A stretch of DNA of 64,000 nucleotides from NCBI GenBank assembly GCA_015657535.1, contig JADHZB010000262.1, positions 1 to 64,000 on the forward strand, in the 5' to 3' direction. The position numbers and the translations under genes are program-made. Shown here piece by piece: positions 33,957 through 52,189 of this stretch (position 1 is the stretch's first letter; every line of letters starts with the position of its first letter). The DNA comes from Nephromyces sp. MM_2019. Taxonomy: Eukaryota; Apicomplexa; Aconoidasida; Nephromycida. The notes under the pieces were generated by a model. That model ran no database searches and was not told the origin of the DNA. It saw only the letters and a program-made list of their open reading frames with translations.

Positions 33957-36496
33957 ATGATGGCCGAAAGGGCGAGATATGCAGAGTCTTTAGTGCAGGT
34001 TGGAAATTTTGATTTAAATATACAGGCAATATTTTTTGAACTAATTTATCAAAATAATTTTCAAATAACGAAACAAAGCTAAACATATACAATAACTCTC
34101 ACAAAACAAGAAAATTGTCATTAATTTTTGTGGCAATCTAGATAAACTCATAAAGTTTGAAAAAATACTAATTTTAAACAATAAATATTAAAAATATATA
34201 TTTTTCTTTCCTGGCAATGTTTCATGTCAGAGCTCAGAAGGTTCAGAGGTGGTGCAATGCACAAGACCATTATGCAAAAAAAATGAATTTAGTTCCAAAA
34301 ATTGGAATTTACTCTTTTCAATGATGACTACTGCAATGATGGTTTTAACTCTTATAGGATTAGCTATTTTAATACCAATTGTTGTAAATGGTAAGAATTT
34401 AAAATACTTTATGTAAACAAACACAGCTCACAATGATTACTATTTCCTTAACATCAATCTTCATAATCACACTAAAGAACAAATTATGTCCCCTCAATGC
34501 TACTACTGATATAAAAAAAGATCCAATTGTCATAACACTCGTGACATCATACTCACGCTTCATATTTCATCTCTTAAAAAGTGCAACAAAATATAGTCAG
34601 ATCAGTTCATTAATATTTACATTTACATAAAACAGGAAAAATGATAAATTAGCCATATACATATTTGAATAGTAAAAATATAACAAACTTGTAGATACTT
34701 TCTTCAACAAGCAAACTATTTAACCTACTGTCCTGCAAAAAAACATTATACCACCCTCTTCTACGTGGATTTACACTCTTCTACAACCCATAAAATATAA
34801 AACACTCATGCCATATAATATTGTTTATAAACTTGTATATTAATTTCAAAACAAAAACAAACTCAAAAACACACATGTTAATAACTCCCCTTTACTTACT
34901 CCCCAGCAAAATATTTTTGAGAAAGTCGTGTATAACACCCTTTTAAATTTTCCAAAATAATTTTAAATATACATAACATGCTTCCTTCCTAGATGGTCAA
35001 AACAAAAGACAAGCCGATGGACCATATGATACTGAGGGAGCAATATTGAGTTAGATTTTACTATAAATGAATGAAATTTGATATCTATATTATACCAAGC
35101 TCCCTTTTGGATATATTCACTACAGCACACACATTTTTGTAAAGTTACTTTATCGTCCTATTACATTTTAAAATTATTATATACTTTTGCATATAGATAC
35201 ACTTCCCCAGCATCAATTTATGCCCATAAAAGCACTGAATGAAATTCCATTAGAAATGATTGAACGAATGGAAAGCTTAACACTTCAATGGGGCTCAACT
35301 GGTAGTGGTGAAGAAGTAAAGTACTATTTCCAAATTGAATTTGCTAAACAAGATAAATCAACAGGGATGACAACACTAGGTTTATCTTTTGGCCACAAGC
35401 TAATCTCATCTAATTGTTAGTTTCCCTTAAATATGCATCTAATTACAACTGGAAATCCTTTAAGCATACAATTTAATTAAATTTATAACTTATCACAGCC
35501 ATATACTTGAATCTCTCTGATAATATTATTACCTATTTTATATTTTAGAATTTTGAACGAATTAGAAAATTATTAATAGTACTTGTATATACCACATACA
35601 CTATTGCCCTCACTGCTGTCTTAAATTGAAAGATATGAATAAAATTAAATATTTTCTATGTTGGGCCATAAAAACTTCATCAGTTTAGAATAATGCATAA
35701 ATAATCACTGAGATGACCCATTAAACCAATCTTCCTTAAATTTAACTTCTCAGATCAAGCTATACTATATGATCAAAACCAAAATGTGCTTGGAACAATT
35801 CAATTTGATCAAAGCAACTTAGATGATATAGAATTTCCAAATACACAGAGAGTAATTGAAGATGAGACTCGTGTACTGAATGATGAAGCCGGCAATCCAA
35901 AATTTAGACAATTAGAAAAGAAAGCTACCTATGGCAAATATCCAAATACAGACTTGGGGTATGCAGATAGCTTTTTTGATGCTTATTGCCGCTATGGTTG
36001 TGGTGGTATGGCAGGTATAACAATATATTACACTATTGGTTATTTTAGATAGTGTATTCTTCAGAAAATTGAAATTATATTCATATTTTCTAAGCGATTA
36101 TTTCCTTGTTAGCCATCTTCATATGTATTAAAACAATTAACCTTTTCTTATAAACTTTCTAAGCTTGATAGATATCTCAAGAGTATGAATTCGTTTTTTT
36201 TTAATTCTCATTCTTTAATACATTGAAACAATTTTACATATAATTCAGTTACATTCCCATACTATTATCGACCTTTTTTCGGCTATGGATACCCATTGGT
36301 TGGTACAGAGGCTATGTTTCCACAGGGCTATGGAGGTTATCCTGCAGCAGAAATCTTAGCTTCACAAGCTGGTAGCGTCCCATTACAAGCTGTCTCGAGC
36401 CCAAGAGCAGGTGGACCTGGTAATGGTGCTACTACAGCTCCAAATGGTGCAACTGTGTCCGCTGGTGGTGGGAATATGCAAGCACCATTTATGTGA
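33957..36496 (+). CDS. Orphan single-pass membrane protein, about 328 aa
   Basis: Six exons: 33957-33998, 34231-34390, 34993-35049, 35197-35415, 35754-36014 and 36249-36496. All GT-AG junctions are in phase. The chain starts MMAERARYAES, has two cysteines before a clear membrane segment (MVLTLIGLAILIPIVV, about residues 48-66), then about 260 residues beyond the membrane. Those include a beta-rich part (VKYYFQIEFAKQDKS, ILYDQNQNVLGTIQFD), CRYGCGGM, a Tyr/Phe/Gly stretch (PYYYRPFFGYGYP) and a Gly/Ala/Pro/Asn-rich tail ending MQAPFM. There is no cleavable signal, so it would be a signal-anchor protein. I do not recognise the family. It could be a surface, inner-membrane-complex or secretory-organelle protein; this is speculation. 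The fourth exon end at 35415 has an in-frame alternative 36 bases earlier. Confidence 0.72.
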
Positions 36497-37953
36497 AAAA
36501 AGTCCTAAAATTAATTTATATGGTTTAACAAAATATTTCAGTATTCTGGTAAAGATATATTTGAGAATAATTAAAATACAATACAAGAGTAATGATTTTC
36601 GCTATTGCGAATATATATATATATATATATTGTATATTAAGTAAATAACAAAATGGAATGATATTAGTTAAATTTATTTTTTAACAACTCCAAAAAATTG
36701 AGATGGTAGAATAAATTTGATTACCAATAGAAATATATATATATATTTAATACCCCGAGTTTTAAAAACATAACCAAGCTAATTCGAACGACTCGTTGCG
36801 TTTAACTTGCCAATAACCTAATTGATATAGACATTTGATTTACTTCAAATTTGAAACGTGTTTATACATATAATGAGAGCCTTTTACTACTTCTAGGAAA
36901 AGAATGAAATACTTGTATGCGAGGGTGTGAAACTTAAAAAAGTAATGAATGAAAATCTTTGAACTCCTTAAGTCTATAATACCTAGTATTAGTTATATTT
37001 AACTTCTGATGAATAGTAATGACTATTTCAAAAAACGCAATTCTTGGGAATAAATTGTTAGTGCAATATGGATCAATGTTGAAAATATGTAGTCTTGGAG
37101 CTTTAGAAATGATTACATGAAAAGTTTGGAGGATATTTATTATAATTTATTTTAGTATTCTTAGGATTTTATAAAGTTTCTTATTTTTACTTTGTATTTT
37201 TTTTCCAAAAAGAGCTGAATTTTTTGTACATAATTAGACAGCTTTACTCTAGATTTCCCAAAAGGTGAACTTACAAGTGGAATTTTTAAAATAAGATTTT
37301 TCTTAGGCTGAGGTGAGAATAATAACATTTATTAAGTGTTTTTGAAAAATTTGTTCACAGTGTTAGATATTCCCTAGTCAGGGAACTAGGAATATAAATA
37401 TAATTAAATTTATCAAATGATGTGAAATCAAGAAGCCCGAGAGTTGCTGAAATAATTGAAACCGGGGTTTCATTAATAAAAAGTTATTTAAACGATAGAT
37501 TATTTTTATAAAAATCGTGTATAATTTTATTTCATAGAAAGGAAAATTAATTTATGTGTTTGAAAATGTCTTGAAAACTTACTTTAAAATTCTAACATTT
37601 AAATCATGGTAAAAATAATTTGGTGTACTTTTTTATATTGATATAAAGATTATATAAATTATTGGTCAACTATGAGATATAACTAATTTTCTGAATAGCT
37701 TTTAATCATATCTTCAGACGATTTCCAAAGTTCCTAAAAAATCGAAAGAAATGTGATTTATTTTAGATTTTAAGTGAAATGGAATAAATAAATATTTTTA
37801 TTCTTTTTAGTACGTCACTGAATTTTAAACATTGCATATAAAGTATAAATTATCAAATATATTGTGAGCTTTTTTGAATAATCATTTTCAAATTTTAAGA
37901 AGCTTAAGATATATGTTATTTTCTATTAAAGAAGACGTATTTGTATTCATTAT
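36497..37953. other. Convergent intergenic region
   Basis: Holds the 3' ends of the plus-strand membrane protein and the minus-strand SDR. An (AT)n run lies at 36610-36631. No coding sequence supported. Confidence 0.65.
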
Positions 37954-40871
37954 TTAATTTACTTCAGCGTGTGTATGGCTAATAGCCAAGGGGGTTACTG
38001 ATGAGATTGCACAATCAGCATAAAAGCGACCAGGAAAAAGTTCATCTTTAGGACATGCAGCAACCATTCTAAAAAGATATGAAAGTAATTGAGATATAGG
38101 GGTATTAATACAGAAGAAATTAAAAGGATATAAAACTGTTTATGTAAAGTGGTTTAGGAGTATTAAAACAATGATATAATTTTTTATTGAGGAGTAAATT
38201 TGTGTTGTATATATTTCCATTTGTTGTTTAATTTTATCTCTATATTTTTAGATTGTAATAACATCAGAAATAATTTAATTAATGAAGATATGAGTTCGCT
38301 TACAATTGTGTAGCAGCTCCAGATTGAGAATTTTTAAATAATATTGGTCCCAAAAGATAGTAAATAGAGCGGATAAAAATATTAGTAGGACGTGCTAAGT
38401 CAGTCTTTACAACACCAGGGTGAATTGCATAAGTTGTTGCCGTGGTGCTAGGGTCTTCCCAAAGTCTATTGAGCAAATGCAATGCGAGAAAATTTTATTA
38501 ATATTAGTACTGTGGATTATATTGCAGATATTACAATTATTAAACACGTAGCTTTTCACTAATTAAATTCAAGTAAGTTTCAATTAAATGTTGCTCATGC
38601 TTACTTCTGTTGAAGTTTGCGTGTAAACCATATGTTGCATATTTTCGAAAATGCATATTGAGCAGTGCTGTTGTATCTTTCAAGAGATGGCTTAATGTAA
38701 TTTATAATATTTGGGTTCTGTTGTGGTGTAAGATTTAGGAAAATTAATAACAAAAACATATCTCGTTATGGTATAAGGGGGGACAAGGTTCAAAAGCAAT
38801 AATATTGCTATTGTGTGTAAATGTATATAAAATTACAAAACAAGAACAAGTGGTTATCAATTTAAAGTGCTTAGGAAAAGTAATTCTGGGTGGCAAAGCA
38901 AATATTATGAGGATAACTTTATCTGGGAAAAAGCTGTGGGCGGCACTGCTGATATTAATGATTTTTCCATTTTGTTTCTTAATGGAACTTAAAAGTAATT
39001 TTGTTAAAAAAAAATGTCCCAAATGGTTAGTTGCAAATTGAATATCAACGCTATCTTTAGAAAAGGATCCTACCTTAGGTGCCATAATACCTAAACGAGA
39101 ATAAGCAGATCCCATTAAACTTTTTACAAAATTAAAGGGTGGGTATGTTTAATGTGCTTATTTAAGTGCATAATATTGTAAGTGAATTAATCCACTAATA
39201 TAGGAGTATTAATTTGACCTGCATTGTTGAAAAGCATGTCAATCTTAGGGAAGTTGGCTAAGACTGTATCTGCGAATGATTTGACTGAATTCATGTCATC
39301 AAGGGATAGTGGGGCCATAAAAATATAATCCCTTCAAAAAAGCATTAAGAATAACTAGCTAGTAGAAATATTCAAACTCATCTATATTTATATGTATATA
39401 TTAGCTTGTTATGATGTATATACTCTATTGTGTTTAGGGTGTTTATAATATACAAATATGTGAAATGTCATCTAATTGAGTTTCTGTTGTTTAAATAGGT
39501 TCAGTTTAGGAAATTTGTGGAAAGGGAAAGTGAAGTGTATGAACTTTATATAAATCTTCTACATTTGACTATACTTTAATATAATGTTAATCATATTATA
39601 TATTAAAATGTTTATATAAAATCTAATGCATAGTAACAATATGAAATTTGGTAGCATGTTTTTATGAACTTATGTGAGTATGAAATCTATAAATATTTAC
39701 CCTACGATTAAGACTTAAGAATAATTCGATTTATAAAAATAAAAGCAGTCTATAAATTGTTGAAACAATAGCAAAAATATCCATAAAATAACATACTCAG
39801 ATACTCCTGTTTCATTCACCAATTCTGATATTACGGCCCTAGCTTTATTTTCATCTCTATATCCAATAATAATTTTAGCACCCCATTTTAAAATTTGAAT
39901 AGCAGTAGACTTTCCAATGCCTGATGTAGCACCTGTAATTATTAAAAAAATACTCATTCTTAGTTTCTATTAGGCATTAGTTAATAATAAATGTCAATTT
40001 TACAAAGGTTTACACTTTAAAGATGTGTAAGTTAAGTTTTTGTATTGCTCAGGAATTACCTGTAATTACAACGAATTTTCCACTAAGGTTAGTGCTTTGA
40101 ATAATTTCCTTATTTAATTGTCCACCTTGAGCAATTGACCTAACCGTTTGATACCATAAAGCTCTTGTCGTCATCATACCAAATAAAATAATCGAGATTG
40201 GAGCCTTCTTTATTCTCGAGTATATCAAAGCTCCACCCATTAAATAATCCGATGCAAATATGCTAAAAAAAAATTATGAAAATTAAATTTATATGTTCTG
40301 ATAGGCTATAGATATTTTGATAGAATGATTGAATTTCATTTTAATTCAAGTCATTATCGAAACATAGATAAAATTTTCGCTCAGTTTTTAATTGATAAAT
40401 CATAAAATAGTCAAAAGAAATTGTTAATTTTCATAACTTTAATTTATAAGGTTGATCATATCTAAAAATTATTTATAAATGTGTATCAATATTTCCAATT
40501 GGGGGTTAATTACTTTATTATACAAATATATATAAGTATATGCAGTTGTGATATGTGCGTATATGGGTCTCTATTTGGTTTTTGTTTTGTAAGTGCAATA
40601 ACTACAGATTAGCTTATGCATTAGCTGTTTAAGGTTTGTATGTATAAGTAGTAATATATAGTTTGTATAGGTCTTAGATGTCTTTAAAGGAACATGTTAC
40701 ATAGAGTAGAGGTGCTTTTATGGTAGGTTCATCTATAAAGCATGCATATTTTGCATTCTCTTACCCAAAAGTAGCCATTACAAAAGCTAAGGCTTTGGTT
40801 GAAGGTTCTTGAAGCATCATAAAGACAGAGTTGGAAGTTGGTTGTTTCAATAGCTTTTTATCGTCAGCCAT
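37954..40871 (-). CDS. Short-chain dehydrogenase/reductase, retinol-dehydrogenase-like
   Basis: Eight minus-strand exons: 40871-40765, 40262-40060, 39932-39797, 39331-39219, 39090-38918, 38717-38605, 38465-38304 and 38068-37954. All phases agree, giving 373 residues. An N-terminal region of about 95 residues with hydrophobic stretches (LYMGGALIY-like, SIILFGMMTT) precedes the SDR core, so it is probably membrane-anchored. Core motifs: TGATSGIG (T103-G110, cofactor binding), NNAG (184-187), NHLGHFFLT, ISSAAH with the catalytic Ser, YAFSK (Y265, K269) and HPGVVKTDLAR. This order is that of the RDH11-14/WWOX-type classical SDRs, which use NAD(P)(H) on retinoid, steroid or lipid carbonyls. The natural substrate is unknown. 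The use of the AG before ATTATGGCACC for exon 5 is set by the NNAG match. Confidence 0.9.
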
Positions 40872-43849
40872 TTTGAGTTAGGGAGCTTCAGTCTGAAAGA
40901 TTTTGTATGTTAGTTAGTTCAATGAATCTTGAGAGATGTGTTTTTAAAGAAAAAATGTTATTAGCAATTAAGAATAAATTAATTTTGAGTTTAATATAGT
41001 TTAAGAAATGGAGAGCTGAGTGTATTGTTGATATTTAATAGTTAGTGAAGGATGATCAAAGACATTCCTTCTTGAGCCTTTACATTATTAATTAATTCTT
41101 TCAATTAGAGTCTTAATTTTTACACGTGGAAAATGAACAAGAGTAAACTTATTTCAAATCCTAAAAGTATTGAGCAACTATTTCAATACTAGCTAGCTTG
41201 TAATGCTTCTCGTGTGCTGAATTTTTCTAACAAGTCCGATGTTATCATCAACTTTTGATAAAAGTCTCTCTCGGCTTGTGTTTATTCAGAATGTTTAAAA
41301 AATGACAATAAAACACTTGTCATTGAGTTAATTCTGTCGTGGGTGTCTTAGCTTCTGCTAAAACCATAATCATGTATAGTGTTTATGAATATTCTCCTTA
41401 AGGGCACTTGAATCTAAATTTTAGATTAAATAAAAACTGAAAATAATAATTTCAAATACAAGAATCACTACTTTATTGTATTAACAAAAATAGCAAATAA
41501 TTAGCTTAACAATGGTATATAAACATTACGTAAACAAATTAATCAACTAACTGTTTCATTTAAATATACTAATTTTGTAAACTACTAACCTAAAGCTGCT
41601 TATACCTATATCTCGTTATTTCTAATTTAAGCACATATTTAAATAAATACTGTCAATTCGTTTCTATAAAATTCCAAATGATCTTATTGATTCTTATTAA
41701 TGAGAGCTTATAGACTCCACAACTATTTTGACAAGGTTTAGTCTTTCCTCAAAACCTTTGCAATATGATTCACTCTGTTTAAAAAATAAATCCTCCGAGG
41801 TTGTTTGTATTTAATTCAAGAAATTTCTTTTCGATTTATGAGATTAAAGTTATAAAAGATCCTCCAAGCCTTTAACATTGTATCCTATAAGCCTATCCTA
41901 AGCCCTCTTTTTTTTCTTGGAAAATTACTTGAATTACACTAATTTACTTTATTAAAATCCTTACAGATATTTGATTTAGTTTTCACAAGAATTCCTTGAG
42001 ACATTTGGCTTACTTGCACAAAATTTCTCTAAAATGGTTGAGTTGGTCACGCAAAGTACATTCGTATCACTTTTCTTTTTCTGCCTCTGAAAATATCGTA
42101 AAAAAAAGCTCTTAAGAGTTCCCAAAAAGATTTTATCTCTATAATTTATTCATACGTGATACCTTGAGAAGCTATCATTAAATTCTAACAGGGTATAAAT
42201 AAAAGTTAACTCAAAAGGTAGTTTTTGTTATAAGACTTTTGAAACATAATCATGTGGAATTGGGTTTTAGTAATTTTGGGTGAGGAAAAAAGCTTATATT
42301 TATTCCCTTGCTTCAAAAAACATTTTAACGATTTGAGATTTAATTTTTTTTAAAGTTCTTGGATAAGGAAAGACAAGCTTTGATAGTAAAATTATAATCT
42401 TAAGAGTGTAAAGAATTCCAAATATAAGTTTTAAATCAAGCTATTTGAGTATTATTCAAAGCTTAATAAATTATATTTATATAGGATTTGTTAAGCTAAA
42501 CAAACAATAAATCAAATTCGTATTATGTCAAAAAAATGTTTTCAACTTTAAAATAGTTTTAGTAACATAATTTTCAATGTTAATGTAATAAATTTTGAAC
42601 TATTACTAAAACATTTTGATAATTTTTCAAACAAACTCTGAGTTGATGTGGGTTTAATTAGAAAAAAAGTTTTTAATAAGAATACTCTCTTTATTCAAAA
42701 ACTTGTAAGAAATCTACTCCAAACGACTCAGAAAGGTTGAAAAGATATTATGTTATTAGATATTAAAAAAATTTAAAATAAGTGGGTCAAATGAGTTTGC
42801 GTTTGTGCGATATCAAAGATAATTATAGGTTAAAGTAAGATTGGCGTTATTTGACTACTAGATAAATTGTTTATATTATGAAATGCAAGAATGGTTTTCG
42901 TGGCCATATTTCAAAGATAAAACTCAAAAGGTATGCATTTGTTAAGCACTACTGCTTCAATAAGATTTAAAATTTTTTTTCTTTGAAAAAGAATTTCAAA
43001 TTATAAATAAATATTATAAAATTTAAATTGGCTTTAACCTAACTTGTTCATAAGTTCTATTCACTGTATTTTTGTTTTAGTTTGTTAATTATAATAAATC
43101 TATTCAGGTTAATTTGACAGAAATTCGTAGTAACATGAAATGAAAAAGTGTTGTAAATACTATCTGTTATATGAGTGTGTGTGAGTTATAGGTAATAAAA
43201 GAAATATTGATTTGGTGGGTGTAAATTGTGAAAACGTTTTATCTGAGATTAAATTGGTATGAAAATGTAATTCTCTGTATGTTTATATGCTAAGATACAA
43301 ATATTCTGATCAATTTTTTAATCTTTCGGATTTGATATGTAGAGGATATTTTTGGGGAGAGATTTTGGACTAATATGTACTGAGCTTATATGGTCTGATA
43401 AATAAAAATTAGCAAATATGCTGGAACGGCTATTTAAATGGCTCATAAATGTGTTATCATTTTAAGGGTTCAAGTATGAATTCAAGTGAAATCGGTTTCA
43501 AGGATATTGTTGCACTGAGTGTGCATTTTCAAGTGGATAGTACGAATATAGGAATAACTGGAATTAATAAAATAAAAAGTAACTCTGATTTAAAAAAATA
43601 ATTTAATAATTACATTCATAGAAAATCATATACAAGCATCTAGCTTCTAGCCTCGTAGAGTAGGGTTCATTTTGAATTAAAAATTTGTATAAGTTATATG
43701 AGGAGGATTTTATAAGGAGTAGCCATTAATTGGTTGCAAGGTATAGAATGAGATCGTGTCTTTGAAAAGGTCAGTATGTAAAATAATAATTGTAGGATCA
43801 AAACTATTATGTGAAATCTATGTGTGTGTGGTTGGGTACAAAATTGTTA
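40872..43849. other. Gene-free region between SDR and kinase
   Basis: About 3 kb. Most of it is G-richer on the plus strand, as in the surrounding minus-strand genes, but about 41.5-42.0 kb is C-rich. No frame is protein-like. Confidence 0.55.
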
Positions 43850-48177
<4,328 letters not shown>

Positions 48178-51100
48178 TTTGGTGTGTATAAAGGACCGAG
48201 AGTCAATATTTAGATATTAGTTATCATTTTCATTTTTAAAAATGTAGGTTTGGTAGGATAGGTTGAGGTCGTAAGCTGGTTAATGCTTTAAGGTAATAGT
48301 GAAAACTTATAGGCTCTGGAAATTGGTTGAAGAGTTCGTAAAAATTAGTGCCTATATAGAAAGTGTGTGAGAGGTAAAATTCATCAATCGCTTAGAGTTC
48401 AAAATATAGAAAGTATGGAATGTATTTTTGTGAATAGTATATGAAGCATGTAAGTATGATGAAGTGCATATCTAGGCTATTGTGTTTCAGAATTAAAGCC
48501 TATATACTTTCAGTTTATTTGTTACTTGAGAAATGAAAGAATATAATTTGTTATAGGGTTAAAGAAATTATGTGCCCTCTCAGATTTCTGATATAATTAG
48601 TAAGACTTGTATGCGATAGTTTTCAAGTAGAGGTTGTGACTAAGTCTATTATTGATAATTTGATTGAAGTAAAGGATTGAAGATGCTATGCAAGGCCCAG
48701 CTCTTTATGAGCCTAAAATTTCAAATAAAATTCATTTATAAATTGAAATTCCTATGGCTCTGAAGTGGATTTTAAAGTTTCTGTTCTAAGATTGTTAGGT
48801 TAAGTGCTAAATTCAATTTGAGCTTGTAGTATAGGGTTTTATCTTGTTGGTCTCAGGCAAATTATGAACATTCAGACATAGGAAAAAATCGCAATTATCA
48901 TCAAGATGACAATTGGAGTAAGCTCAAAACAAGATAGTTAGATATATTAGCAAGATTATATATAATAAGGTAGATTATGATCTTTAAATTGATAAGGACA
49001 AAAGTCAATCAAGTTATCCACAAAAAATCCAAATTTAAGCAATTTTATTGTTTCAAGTCGTAGTATTTATAAATTGAAGTCAAGATTCAAACCTAGGATT
49101 ACTAAATAGATTTAATAATATATATAAAAGTCTGAAAAGGTTTAGGTCTATCTTATAACCCTTCAAAATTGAGATTAAAATATCAAGTATGTGGATGTGT
49201 TATTGTTGAGATTATATTTGTAATGTCATTTGTGATAATCCTGGTAGTGATAGTTGATATAGTGTTGGTTTTATTTGTGATATCCATTGTTGGAAGTTGT
49301 TTGGATAGGTAATTTATGTGGTTTCTTTCAAAACGTTGTGTCCTTTGAGCTCTTTTGTACTAAGACCACAGATGTTTGAAGTGAAAATGAAGAGTATAGA
49401 TGTACATATTATCGAAGTATTTTATCAAAGTTTCTACATGATGATGGTTATTTAGCAATTGTAAGAATTACAAAGTTTTAAAATATATCCTTTTTAATAA
49501 ATATCTTGTTGCTTAGAATAGCTGTGAATATGTAACATTATACACTTCTTAATTAGACAGAGGTGGATTGTTTGGATATGCATGTATGGCGAAGTTGTTA
49601 TAATTTTAATTTTGCTACATATGTGTATTATAAAGTCTAACTAGACATAAAATAGAAGCAGAAACCAGCAGCAACTAACTAATACTTAACATATATCAGT
49701 AGAAGCATGTGTGTATGCAGCTTAAGTGACTGGAATTTAGTATTAACGGAAAGTGATTTAGTTTCACGAATAGTGAATGCATCACAGTATGATAAAGATT
49801 TTAAGAGTTTTAAAATTAATGAATTTTATGTTGTGCTACGCTTTAAGCTTGGTGTGCGAGCATACCTTATTTCTTGAGCTCTAACTAGCTAAAGGTAAAT
49901 TGCTAAAAGTGCTTTTTGTTGCTTTAGAAATTTATTATTTTTTGCTCTAAATTTTGAGCTTATGAAATTGTTTTATTTATCTTTTCTTAAGTCAAACCGA
50001 GTATTCTTTCAAATTGCTTTAAATAAGACTAAGGCATTTAATCAATTTTAAAACAAGTATAGATTTGTTTTATGACTAAAATTTTGGAATTTCTTTTTAG
50101 CTTATACATTGTGTAAATGTACTTTTAATCTTTAATAGTAAATATTTTTGAGTGCTTAATACAAAGTAATTTTCTTAAGCATATTCAATATATCTAGATA
50201 AATAAAAAACAGAAACTATTATCAAAATTAAATTTTTGCAAAAATTTTAAATTTGAGAGTCAAGAAAACATTTCAAGTTTGTAATTCATTAATTTTTGAA
50301 TCTATATAATTTAGTCTAAGCAGCATTATACAATTCATCTGGACATAAAATATGTAAGAATATAATTACTTTAGATGCTATTTGAAAACGATTAATAATG
50401 CTATTTAGAATTGTGAGAAATATAAAATATTATAAAAAGTTCAGTTATTCAACCATGAAACCTTCTTAAGACTCAAATCAACTCATGTTGTGGATAATCA
50501 AGAAAGGGAAAAATAGAGATGTATTGAGTAGATTTTAGTTGCATATAATACAATTCGAGGTTTCAATGATACTCTGTTTTTATGTGGCAGCTCTTAATTA
50601 ATTTCTTTAATTGTTTTAAGTTTAAAGTGGTAAGATTCGAGTCCGAACAAAAATAGTCAACCTTTCTTTTGAGCTTGTAATAAGGTTTGTAGGATAGCAT
50701 TGAGCTGATCCCAGTACGATTTATTTGAAGAAAGGAAAACAAATAATTTATCAAATAATAATTGTTACTTTATTTGTTGTTAAGAATGAGGGTAAAAGTG
50801 CGTCAAGATGAGATAAAATCAAACTTTTGGATTGCTTAGTTTACCCATATAAATTCCTTTTTAAATTTCGTTATGTTTATCCTGGGTAACTAATAAAGCT
50901 TTTGAAGAATTGAGCTTATTTGATAGTTTTTATAAATAAATAGTGGGAAATGGGAAAAATTATATAATATATAGCTATTTATCTAATAACACAAGTGTGA
51001 ATAAGCGTACAATGAGGAGATTGTAAATATAAATAATAAACACTAATGTATCAAGCCTATGCAATTGACCATCAAGTAAGGTTGAGCTTTTTAAATCTAA

Positions 51101-52189
51101 ATTATCAGGTAGAATTAGAGTAAGAAAAATTAATCCGAGTAGTGTGAAAATGAATCAGAACTCGAAAATGTGAAAACTATATTACACTAATATTAGGATT
51201 ATTAGCTTTTATAATTTATTCAACATCTTAAGTTTTAAATAACAGTCTAGAACACATGACTTAATTTATGTCAATGTATAAATTATTTAAATTAACATAG
51301 TTGGCTTAATTAAATCCAATATTTTATTGTAAGCTAAGGGCCCTTAAGTTGTTCTTAATGGTGCCACTTGTTTATTGTACAGATGTGTAAAGTGAGTAGG
51401 CTTATTTGTCTTACTTGAATGCGTATGATGTGCAAGCTGTTCGTCATTTTTATTTTTTAATGCGAGTTGTTAGTTCTGTTATCTTATAGAAGTTCGATAC
51501 AAATCAAGTTCAATTAATTCAAAGCTATTCATATTTATAAAGTTTTAATTAAAAATCTAAATTGAAGTGGGACAGATAACCATTGGGTGAAGTGTATCTG
51601 CAAGAAGTATCAAACAAAGTAGAATTCAAAATAAAAATAATTTTTAGTAACTTCAAGGCACTTGTAGCCTATATAGATGTTTATTAGTTCAGAATCAAGA
51701 TTAATTTTCAAGAAGAAATTTATCTGATTGAATTATAGTAATTTATGGCATATGTGGATTTTATATTCGATTTAAGGAAATGTTGAAAAAGGTTCTTCAT
51801 ATCTAAAAAATTCTACGCACCAATAATCTTAACATTAAATTTTTTTTAAAAAATTAGGAAATGACTGAACCAATTCTACACTCAGTAATGAATTAATTAA
51901 TGTTATATGTCTTTTATCAACACTGTGTGGTAAAGTAATGCTTTTCTCATTGTAAAGTGATTTGGTGTTACTATTAGATACTGTTGTGATCTCACTTTAC
52001 ATTGTTGAGATGGCCAATTTCTTTTCACATTGGTCAGGTGGTTAAAATATAAGGTAGATAAGCAAAATCATAAAATGTTATTATACTTATCTTATTACTG
52101 TCTACCGGCAAATGAGAGTTATCATTATATATTGCTAAGTGTTTAGATTTCAATTTTTTAATAATAGAATTTCATTAATAGCATTCTTG
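48178..52189. other. Gene-free region between CDPK7-like gene and NAR1
   Basis: About 4 kb, with G clearly above C on the plus strand, matching the sense orientation of the flanking minus-strand genes. It must hold the 3' region of NAR1 and the promoter of the kinase gene. The frame at 50563-50754 looks spurious. Confidence 0.6.
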
